Assembly: GCA_023053685.1 (NCBI GenBank)
Contig: JALIGW010000145.1
Location: 186,001-250,000, forward strand
DNA: 64,000 nt
Direction of reading: 5' to 3'
Origin: Diadophis punctatus similis
Taxonomy: Eukaryota; Chordata; Lepidosauria; Squamata; Dipsadidae
Shown: one piece after another, positions 1-8,700 of the stretch
How positions within the stretch are numbered: position 1 is the stretch's first letter
Layout of the letters: each line of letters starts with the position of its first letter
Made by a program: the position numbers and the translations under genes
Notes under the pieces: generated by a model
Told to the model about the DNA's origin: nothing
Databases searched by the model: none
Seen by the model: only the letters and a program-made list of their open reading frames with translations

Positions 1-179
1 TTGGTTCCAAAGAGAGTGGGTGAGGCTTGTTCATGCAGAGAAAAACTTTCTGCTTGGGCGTTTCAGCAGCGGCAGGCTTATCTTATCTCCGTTCGTGGAC
101 ATGGCTGGTCATAAATCTCTCTAATTAGCTAACTATCCTAAAACGCAATAAAACTTTCAAAAGAAGCCATAAAGTTTAC
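1..179 (-). other. Retrotransposon leader and possible gag start, partial
   Basis: Read on the minus strand, this follows the PBS. A 23-codon ORF starts at ATG 102-100 and stops at TGA 33-31. A second ATG at 34-32 overlaps that stop as ATGA and stays open for 11 codons (MNKPHPLSLEP) to the window edge. The second may be the beginning of gag, with the first as a short upstream ORF. Equally, the first may be a gag start broken by a mutation. Too little sequence is present to see any domain. No splice site or packaging signal was identified. Confidence 0.3.
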
Positions 180-197
180 AACCATCCTCTGCTACCA
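180..197 (-). other. Primer binding site for initiator tRNA-Met
   Basis: The + strand reads AACCATCCTCTGCTACCA, which equals the last 18 nt of the metazoan initiator tRNA-Met with its CCA tail, as I recall that tRNA. The minus strand (element RNA sense) is therefore complementary and can prime minus-strand DNA synthesis. The match stops after 18 nt (179 is C where the tRNA has A), the normal PBS length set by the methylated A58 stop. It sits one base from the LTR end. The plant initiator tRNA ends in CTCTGATACCA and would not fit, so the site also argues for an animal genome. Confidence 0.88.
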
Positions 198-222
198 TTG
201 TTAGGAAGAGAATTACTCTCCT

Positions 223-238
223 CAGAGGCGATGGATCG
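223..238 (-). promoter_or_regulatory. Second tRNA-iMet complementary stretch in U5 (PAS-like)
   Basis: The + strand reads CAGAGGCGATGGATCG. Metazoan initiator tRNA-Met has CAGAGGTCGATGGATCG across the variable loop and T-arm, so 16 bases match with one base missing. In element RNA sense this lies in U5, 25 bases upstream of the PBS, and is complementary to the same tRNA that the PBS binds. Retroviral primer-activation signals (described for HIV-1 and tRNA-Lys3) have this layout: U5 sequence pairing with the primer tRNA T-arm. The functional reading is inference. A captured fragment of the primer tRNA, or chance, are alternatives. Confidence 0.5.
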
Positions 239-307
239 GGCTTCCCTTTTGAAGACATTGTTACTTAGAAAATAAAGCCCGAGATTCAAATACTAATAAA
301 CAAAATA

Positions 308-313
308 TTTATT
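308..313 (-). promoter_or_regulatory. Polyadenylation signal AATAAA in LTR
   Basis: The minus strand has AATAAA here, about 110 bases before the LTR inner end. This is a typical place for the signal that closes R in an LTR element. AT-rich sequence surrounds it, so a chance hexamer is possible. Confidence 0.35.
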
Positions 314-476
314 TCAGTAGAAAAATAATAAAGAATTCTTATTAGGACTACATTGTATCGGCTAAGAAAATAAAACAGTTCTACCTTCGGTAGAGATGGC
401 GATGAGAAAAGGGAAAGGAGTTGACCTCAGGAATGTAGACATGCGTACTAGAATATATCATACGTCTGTCTGACCA

Positions 477-487
477 TAGATATAATA
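477..487 (-). promoter_or_regulatory. TATA-like motif in LTR
   Basis: The minus strand reads TATTATATCTA about 50 bases inside the LTR outer end, a plausible core promoter for the element. A second AT motif (GATATATTC on the minus strand, around 451-459) is an equal candidate. No initiator element or start site can be fixed by eye. Confidence 0.3.
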
Positions 488-1218
488 ACACAGTAGAACA
501 TAGAGATGCATAAACTGACAATATTCACATCGTGACATCAATGCAGCCAAAAAACATGACTTTTGACAAACACCTCAGAAATGAAAATGAAACACATATT
601 CCTGTTCCCCACAGGCTGGAAACCCGAATTCTCGCTTGATTTTTCATTCCGAGCTTTCCCTGAAGAGAAAGCCCAATGTCTAACACGGAATTCGCCTTAG
701 TTCTCAATTCAGCCCAAAAACATCACTTTTGACAAACACCTCAGAAATGAAAAAGAAACACATATTCCTGTTCCCCACATGCTGGAAAGCCGAATTCTCG
801 CTTGATTTTTGATTCCGACCTTTCCCTGAAGAGCTAGCCCAAGGTCTAACACAGCATTCGCCTTAGGATTCCATTCAGCCCAAAAACATCACTTTTGACA
901 AACACCTCAGAAATGAAAAAGAAAGACATATTCCTGTTCCCCACGTGCTGGAAAGCCAAATTCTCGCTTGATTTTCGATTCCGAGCCTACCCTGAAGAGC
1001 TAGCCGAAAGTCTAACACAGCATTCGTCTTAGGATTCAATTCAGCCCAAAAACATCACTTTTGACAAACACCTCAGAAATGAAAAAGAAACACATATTCC
1101 TGTTCCCCACGGGCTGGAAAGCCGAATTCTCGCTTGAATTTTGATTCCAAGCCTACCCTGAAGAGCTAGCCCAAGGTCTAACACAGCATTCGCCTTATTT
1201 CTCAATTCAGCCCAAAAA

Positions 1219-1384
1219 CATCACTTTTGACAAACACCTCAGAAATGAAAAAGAAACACATATTCCTGTTCCCCACAGGCTGGAAAGCCGAATTCTCGCT
1301 TGATTTTTGATTCCGAGCCTACCCTGAAGAGCTAGCCGAAAGTCTAACACAGCATTCGCCTTAGGATTCAATTCAGCCCAAAAA
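1219..1384. repeat. Representative satellite monomer (166 bp)
   Basis: This copy is close to the majority form and has about 43% GC by hand count (72 of 166). Counting from CATCAC as base 1: an A-rich tract at 26-38, the variable box CCCCAC(AGG/GTG/GGG) at 53-61, an EcoRI site at 72-77, T-rich sequence at 81-93, an NheI site at 113-118, the constant ATTCGCCTTA around 137-145 and an A-run at 162-166. Main variable positions are base 4 (C/G), 21 (C/A), 34 (A/T), the 59-61 box, 71-73, 84-91, the stretch 99-129 (CCTACC..CTAGCC or CTTTCC..AAAGCC) and the join at 145-160. Confidence 0.9.
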
Positions 1385-1835
1385 CATCACTTTTGACAAA
1401 CACCTCAGAAATGAAAAAGAAACACATATTCCTGTTCCCCACGGGCTGGAAAGCCGAATTCTCGCTTGATTTTCGATTCCGAGCCTACCCTGAAGAGCTA
1501 GCCCAAAGTCTAACACAGCATTCGCCTTAGGACTCAATACAGCCAAAAAACATGACTTTTGACAAACACCTCAGAAATGAAAATGAAACACATAATCCTG
1601 TTCCCCACAGGCTGGAAAGCCGAATTCTCGCTTGATTTTTGATTCCGACCTTTCCCTGAAGAGCTAGCCCAAAGTCTAACACAGCATTCGCCTTAGGATT
1701 CAATTCAATCCAAAAACATCACTTTTGACAAACACCTCAGAAATGAAAAAGAAACACATATTCCTGTTCCCCACGTGCTGGAAAGCCGAATTCTCGCTTG
1801 ATTTTCGATTCCGAGCCTACCCTGAAGAGCTAGCC

Positions 1836-4800
1836 CAAAGTCTAACACAGCATTCGCCTTAGGACTCAATACAGCCAAAAAACATGACTTTTGACAAACA
1901 CCTCAGAAATGAAAATGAAACACATATTCCTGTTCCCCACAGGCTGGAAAGCCAACTTCTCGCTTGATTTTTGATTCCGACCTTTCCCTGAAGAGCTAGC
2001 CCAAAGTCTAACACAGCATTCGCCTTAGGACGCAATACAGCCAAAAAACATGACTTTTGACAAACACATCAGAAATGAAAATGAAACACATATTCCTGTT
2101 CCCCACAGGCTGGAAAGCTGAATTCTCGCTTTATTTTCGATTCCGAGCCTACCCTGAAGAGCTAGCCCAAAGTCTAACACAGCATTCGCCTTAGGATTCA
2201 ATTCAGTCCAAAAACATCACTTTTCACAAACACCTCAGAAATGAAAATGAAACACATATTCCTGTTCCCCACAGGCTGGAAAGCCGAATTCTCGCTTGAT
2301 TTTTGATTCCGACCTTTCCATGAAGAGCTAGCCCAAGGTCTAAGACAGCATTCGCCTTATTTCTCAATTCAGCACAAAAACATCACTTTTGACAAACACC
2401 TCAGAAATGAAAAAGAAACACATATTCCTGTTCCCCACGGGCTGGAAAGCCGAATTCTCACTTTATTTTCGATTCCGAGCCTACCCTGAAGAGCTAGCCC
2501 AAAGTCTAACACAGCATTCGCCTTAGGATTCAATTCAGTCCAAAAACATCACTTTTGACAAACACCTCAGAAATGAAAATGAAACACATATTCCTGTTCC
2601 CCACAGGCTGGAAAGCCGAATTCTCTCTTGATTTTTGATTCCAACCTTTCCCTGAAGAGCTAGCCCAAAGTCTAACACAGCATTCGCCTTAGGACTCAAT
2701 ACAGCCAAAAAACATGACTTTTGACAAACACCTCAGAAATGAAAATGAAACACATATTCCTGTTCCCCACAGGCTGGAAAGCCGAATTCTCGCTTGATTT
2801 TTGATTCTGAGCTTTCCCTGAAGAGAAAGCCCAATGTCTAACACGGAATTCGCCTTAGTTCTCAATTCAGCCCAAAAACATCAATTTTGACAAACACCTC
2901 AGAAATGAAAAAGAAACACATATTCCTGTTCCCCACGTGCTGGAAAGCTGAATTCTCGCTTGAATTTTGATTCCGAGCCTACCCTGAAGAGCTAGCCCAA
3001 AGTCTAACACAGCATTCGCCTTAGGACTCAATACAGCCAAAAAACATGACATTTGACAAACACCTCAGAAATGAAAATGAAACACATATTCCTGTTCCCC
3101 ACAGGCTGGAAAGCCGAATTCTCGCTTGATTTTTGATTCCGAGCTTTCCCTGAAGAGAAAGCCCAATGTCTAACACGGAATTCGCCTTAGTTCTCAATTC
3201 AGCCCAAAAACATCACTTTTGACAAACACCTCAGAAATGAAAAAGAAACACATATTCCTGTTCCCCACGGGCTGGAAAGCCGAATTCTCGCTTGATTTTT
3301 GATTCCGACCTTTCCCTGAAGAGCTAGCCCAAGGTGTAACACAGCATTCGCCTTAGGATTCCATTCAGCCCAAAAACATCACTTTTGACAAACACCTCAG
3401 AAATGAAAAAGAAAGACATATTCCTGTTCCCCATGTGCTGGAGAGCCAAATTCTCGCTTGATTTTCGATTCCGAGCCTACCCTGAAGAGCTAGCCGAAAG
3501 TCTAACACAGCATTCGCCTTAGGACTCAATACAGCCAAAAAACATGACTTTTGACAAACACCTCAGAAATGAAAATGAAACACATATTCCTGTTCCCCAC
3601 AGGCTGGAAAGCCAACTTCTCGCTTGATTTTTGATTCCGACCTTTCCCTGAAGAGCTAGCCCAAAGTCTAACACAGCATTCGCCTTAGGACGCAATACAG
3701 CCAAAAAACATGACTTTTGACAAACACATCAGAAATGAAAATGAAACACATATTCCTGTTCCCCACAGGCTGGAAAGCTGAATTCTCGCTTTATTTTCGA
3801 TTCCGAGCCTACCCTGAAGAGCTAGCCCAAAGTCTAACACAGCATTCGCCTTAGGATTCAATTCAGTCCAAAAACATCACTTTTCACAAACACCTCAGAA
3901 ATGAAAATGAAACACATATTCCTGTTCCCCACAGGCTGGAAAGCCGAATTCTCGCTTGATTTTTGATTCCGACCTTTCCATGAAGAGCTAGCCCAAGGTC
4001 TAAGACAGCATTCGCCTTATTTCTCAATTCAGCACAAAAACATCACTTTTGACAAACACCTCAGAAATGAAAAAGAAACACATATTCCTGTTCCCCACGG
4101 GCTGGAAAGCCGAATTCTCACTTTATTTTCGATTCCGAGCCTACCCTGAAGAGCTAGCCCAAAGTCTAACACAGCATTCGCCTTAGGATTCAATTCAGTC
4201 CAAAAACATCACTTTTGACAAACACCTCAGAAATGAAAATGAAACACATATTCCTGTTCCCCACAGGCTGGAAAGCCGAATTCTCTCTTGATTTTTGATT
4301 CCAACCTTTCCCTGAAGAGCTAGCCCAAAGTCTAACACAGCATTCGCCTTAGGACTCAATACAGCCAAAAAACATGACTTTTGACAAACACCTCAGAAAT
4401 GAAAATGAAACACATATTCCTGTTCCCCACAGGCTGGAAAGCCGAATTCTCGCTTGATTTTTGATTCTGAGCTTTCCCTGAAGAGAAAGCCCAATGTCTA
4501 ACACGGAATTCGCCTTAGTTCTCAATTCAGCCCAAAAACATAAATTTTGACAAACACCTCAGAAATGAAAAAGAAACACATATTCCTGTTCCCCACGTGC
4601 TGGAAAGCTGAATTCTCGCTTGAATTTTGATTCCGAGCCTACCCTGAAGAGCTAGCCCAAAGTCTAACACAGCATTCGCCTTAGGACTCAATACAGCCAA
4701 AAAACATGACTTTTGACAAACACCTCAGAAATGAAAATGAAACACATATTCCTGTTCCCCACAGGCTGGAAAGCCGAATTCTCGCTTGATTTTTGATTCC

Positions 4801-5155
4801 GAGCTTTCCCTGAAGAGAAAGCCCAATGTCTAACACGGAATTCGCCTTAGTTCTCAATTCAGCCCAAAAACATCACTTTTGACAAACACCTCAGAAATGA
4901 AAAAGAAACACATATTCCTGTTCCCCACGGGCTGGAAAGCCGAATTCTCGCTTGATTTTTGATTCCGACCTTTCCCTGAAGAGCTAGCCCAAGGTGTAAC
5001 ACAGCATTCGCCTTAGGATTCCATTCAGCCCAAAAACATCACTTTTGACAAACACCTCAGAAATGAAAAAGAAAGACATATTCCTGTTCCCCATGTGCTG
5101 GAAAGCCAAATTCTCGCTTGATTTTCGATTCCGAGCCTACCCTGAAGAGCTAGCC
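1836..5155. repeat. 1,660-bp (10-monomer) tandem duplication
   Basis: The segment 1836-3495 is repeated directly at 3496-5155, an offset of 1,660 bp or exactly ten monomers. Rare marks are shared by both copies: GGACGCAATAC (2028, 3688), CACATCAG (2067, 3727), TTTTCACAAAC (2222, 3882) and TAAGACAGC (2341, 4001). By eye only three base differences were seen: near 2882/4542, 3050/4710 and 3432/5092. The near identity implies a recent duplication. Upstream of 1836 the two flanks differ, which places the breakpoint there. Confidence 0.85.
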
Positions 5156-5699
5156 GAAAGTCTAACACAGCATTCGCCTTAGGATTCAATTCAGCCCAAA
5201 AACATCACTTTTGACAAACACCTCAGAAATGAAAAAGAAACACATATTCCTGTTCCCCACGGGCTGGAAAGCCGAATTCTCGCTTGAATTTTGATTCCGA
5301 GCCTACCCTGAAGAGCTAGCCCAAGGTCTAACACAGCATTCGCCTTATTTCTCAATTCAGCCCAAAAACATCACTTTTGACAAACACCTCAGAAATGAAA
5401 AAGAAACACATATTCCTGTTCCCCATGTGCTGGAAAGCCGAATTCTCGCTTGATTTTCGATTCCGAGCCTACCCTGAAGAGCTAGCCCAAAGTCTAACAC
5501 AGCATTCGCCATAGGACTCAATACAGCCAAAAAACATGACTTTTGACAAACACCTCAGAAATGAATATGAAACATATATTCCTGTTCCCCACAGGCTGGA
5601 AAGCCGAATTCTCGCTTGATTTTTGATTCCGACCTTTCCCTGAAGAGGTAGCCCAAAGTCTAACACAGCATTCGCCTTAGGACTCAATACAGCCAAAAA

Positions 5700-6660
5700 A
5701 CATGACTTTTGACAAACACCTCAGAAATGAAAAAGAAAGACATATTCCTGTTCCCTACGTGCTGGAAAGCCAAATTCTCGCTTGATTTTCGATTCCGAGC
5801 CTACCCTGAAGAGCTAGCCGAAAGTCTAACACAGCATTCGCCTTATTTCTCAATTCAGCCCAAAAACATCACTTTTGACAAACACCTCAGAAATGAAAAA
5901 GAAAAAAATATTCCTGTTCCCCACGTGCTGGAAAGCCAAATTCTCGCTTGATTTTCGATTCCGAGCCTACCCTGAAGAGCTAGCCGAAAGTCTAACACAG
6001 CATTCGCCTTAGGATTCAATTCAGCCCAAAAACATCACTTTTGACAAACACCTCAGAAATGAAAAAGAAACACATATTCCCGTTCCCCACAGGCTGGAAA
6101 GCTGAATTCTCGCTTGATTTTCGATTCCGAGCCTACCCTGAAGAGCTAGGCCAAAGTCTAACACAGCATTCGCCTTAGGATTCAATTGTCCAAAAACATC
6201 ACTTTTGACAAACACCTCAGAAATGAAAAAGAAACACATATTCCTGTTCCCCACGTGCTGGAAAGCCAAATTCTCGCTTGATTTTCGATTCCGAGCCTAC
6301 CCTGAAGAGCTAGCCCAAAGTCTAACACAGCATTCGCCTTAGGATTTAATTCAGCCCAAAAACATCACTTTTGACAAACACCTCAGAAATGAAAAAGAAA
6401 CACATATTCCTGTTCCCCACAGGCTGGAAAGCCGAATTCTCGCTTGATTTTTGATTCCGAGCTTTCCCTGAAGAGAAAGCCCAATGTCTAACACGGAATT
6501 CGCCTTAGTTCTCATTCAGCCCAAAAACATGACTTTTGACAAACACCTCAGAAATGAAAAAGAAACACATATTCCTGTTCCCCACGTGCTGGAAAGCTGA
6601 ATTCTCGCTTGAATTTTGATTCCGAGCCTACCCTGAAGAGCTAGCCCAAAGTCTAACACA
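5700..6660. repeat. Duplicated block, copies near 11500-12460 and 21118-22080
   Basis: A run of about six monomers is shared by three sites. It is marked by GAAAGACATATTCCTGTTCC with CCCTACGTG, then GAAA(A/G)AAATATTCC, then ATATTCCCGTTCC, AGCTAGGCC and the 2-bp-shorter join CAATTGTCC. Offsets are 5,801 and 9,618 bp, which are 35 and 58 monomers less a few small deletions. The combination of private changes rules out independent origin. Confidence 0.75.
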
Positions 6661-6689
6661 GCATTCGCCTTAGGATTCAATTCAGCCAA

Positions 6690-8700
6690 AAACATGACTT
6701 TTGACAAACACCTCAGAAATGAAAATGAAACACATATTCCTGTTCCCCACAGGCTGGAAACCCGAATTCTCGCTTGATTTTTCATTCCGAGCTTTCCCTG
6801 AAGAGAAAGCCCAATGTCTAACACGGAATTCGCCTTAGTTCTCAATTCAGCCCAAAAACATCACTTTTGACAAACACCTCAGAAATGAAAAAGAAACACA
6901 TATTCCTGTTCCCCACATGCTGGAAAGCCGAATTCTCGCTTGATTTTTGATTCCGACCTTTCCCTGAAGAGCTAGCCCAAGGTCTAACACAGCATTCGCC
7001 TTAGGATTCCATTCAGCCCAAAAACATCACTTTTGACAAACACCTCAGAAATGAAAAAGAAAGACATATTCCTGTTCCCCACGTGCTGGAAAGCCAAATT
7101 CTCGCTTGATTTTCGATTCCGAGCCTACCCTGAAGAGCTAGCCGAAAGTCTAACACAGCATTCGTCTTAGGATTCATTCAGCCCAAAAACATCACTTTTG
7201 ACAAACACCTCAGAAATGAAAAAGAAACACATATTCCTGTTCCCCACGGGCTGGAAAGCCGAATTCTCGCTTGAATTTTGATTCCGAGCCTACCCTGAAG
7301 AGCTAGCCCAAGGTCTAACACAGCATTCGCCTTATTTCTCAATTCAGCCCAAAAACATCACTTTGACAAACACCTCAGAAATGAAAAAGAAACACATATT
7401 CCTGTTCCCCACAGGCTGGAAAGCCGAATTCTCGCTTGATTTTTGATTCCGAGCCTACCCTGAAGAGCTAGCCGAAAGTCTAACACAGCATTCGCCTTAG
7501 GATTCAATTCAGCCCAAAAACATCACTTTGACAAACACCTCAGAAATGAAAAAGAAACACATATTCCTGTTCCCCACGGGCTGGAAAGCCGAATTCTCGC
7601 TTGATTTTCGATTCCGAGCCTACCCTGAAGAGCTAGCCCAAAGTCTAACACAGCATTCGCCTTAGGACTCAATACAGCCAAAAAACATGACTTTTGACAA
7701 ACACCTCAGAAATGAAAATGAAACACATAATCCTGTTCCCCACAGGCTGGAAAGCCGAATTCTCGCTTGATTTTTGATTCCGACCTTTCCCTGAAGAGCT
7801 AGCCCAAAGTCTAACACAGCATTCGCCTTAGGATTCAATTCAATCCAAAAACATCACTTTTGACAAACACCTCAGAAATGAAAAAGAAACACATATTCCT
7901 GTTCCCCACGTGCTGGAAAGCCGAATTCTCGCTTGATTTTCGATTCCGAGCCTACCCTGAAGAGCTAGCCCAAAGTCTAACACAGCATTCGCCTTAGGAC
8001 TCAATACAGCCAAAAAACATGACTTTTGACAAACACCTCAGAAATGAAAATGAAACACATATTCCTGTTCCCCACAGGCTGGAAAGCCAACTTCTCGCTT
8101 GATTTTTGATTCCGACCTTTCCCTGAAGAGCTAGCCCAAAGTCTAACACAGCATTCGCCTTAGGACGCAATACAGCCAAAAAACATGACTTTTGACAAAC
8201 ACATCAGAAATGAAAATGAAACACATATTCCTGTTCCCCACAGGCTGGAAAGCTGAATTCTCGCTTTATTTTCGATTCCGAGCCTACCCTGAAGAGCTAG
8301 CCCAAAGTCTAACACAGCATTCGCCTTAGGATTCAATTCAGTCCAAAAACATCACTTTTCACAAACACCTCAGAAATGAAAATGAAACACATATTCCTGT
8401 TCCCCACAGGCTGGAAAGCCGAATTCTCGCTTGATTTTTGATTCCGACCTTTCCCTGAAGAGCTAGCCCAAGGTCTAAGACAGCATTCGCCTTATTTCTC
8501 AATTCAGCACAAAAACATCACTTTTGAAAAACACCTCAGAAATGAAAAAGAAACACATATTCCTGTTCCCCACGGGCTGGAAAGCCGAATTCTCACTTTA
8601 TTTTCGATTCCGAGCCTACCCTGAAGAGCTAGCCCAAAGTCTAACACAGCATTCGCCTTAGGATTCAATTCAGTCCAAAACCATCACTTTTGACAAACAC
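6690..8700. repeat. Copy of the array-start block (538-2450), also at 13480-15480
   Basis: The first monomer after the LTR carries GGAAACCCGAATTC and TTTTTCATTCCG. The same pair recurs at 6740-6790 and 13550-13590, each followed by the same order of variants. The second and third copies share TCCAAAACCATCAC (near 8675 and 15468; also 18460), so they are closer to each other than to the first. The monomer at 13480 also has the CAATGCAGCC form found at the LTR junction. Confidence 0.75.

Larger units (their letters stand above)
1..537 (-). mobile_element. LTR retrotransposon, 5' end (partial)
   Basis: This non-satellite segment reads on the minus strand as LTR (537 down to 199), one spacer base, an 18-nt primer binding site (197 down to 180), then leader running off the window start. 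The order LTR-PBS-leader fixes it as the 5' LTR end of an element transcribed towards lower coordinates. Internal coding domains and the 3' LTR lie outside the window, so superfamily (Gypsy, BEL, Copia or ERV-like) cannot be assigned. The satellite begins immediately after the LTR terminus and partway through a monomer, suggesting insertion into satellite DNA rather than a natural array edge. The PBS match and canonical LTR ends are seen directly. That the element is complete or active is not known. Confidence 0.85.
199..537 (-). repeat. 5' LTR, 339 bp
   Basis: On the minus strand it begins TGTCACGATG at 537 and ends CTAACA at 199, giving the usual TGT...ACA termini. The inner end is one base from the PBS, as expected. 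The outer end abuts satellite sequence (TCAATGCAGCC from 538) that is matched inside the array near 13473. Likely U3 holds TATA-like motifs at 477-487 or 452-459, and an AATAAA signal at 308-313 would mark the end of R. The U3/R/U5 borders are inferred. An alternative outer end at 540 (TGATGTC) is possible, but 538-540 also match the satellite. The partner LTR is not in the window, so LTR identity and insertion age cannot be judged. Confidence 0.8.

Noticed and set aside
180..240. A genuine initiator tRNA-Met gene or pseudogene on the + strand
   Set aside because: The two tRNA-like stretches are in the wrong order (3' end first) and no acceptor 5' half or anticodon arm is present. The 18-nt length and position next to an LTR end fit a PBS.
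850..870. CENP-B box in the monomer (ATTCGCCTTAGGATTCA)
   Set aside because: It matches the TTCGNNNNA half of the box, but the required CGGG half reads ATTC or TCTC. Only half of the essential bases are present, which is likely by chance.
1859..2044. Recurrent minus-strand ORF of 61 codons (starting MAVL..) as a conserved small protein gene
   Set aside because: It spans about one satellite monomer and recurs because the monomer recurs. 166 is not divisible by 3, so every monomer shifts frame and stops follow. Variants change freely, and no ribosome or promoter context is specific to it.
5709..5951. Plus-strand ORFs of 63-100 codons (starting MTNTSEMK..) as genes
   Set aside because: They are read-through of one or two monomers where variant bases remove a stop. 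The peptide is just the translated satellite and shows no recognisable domain.
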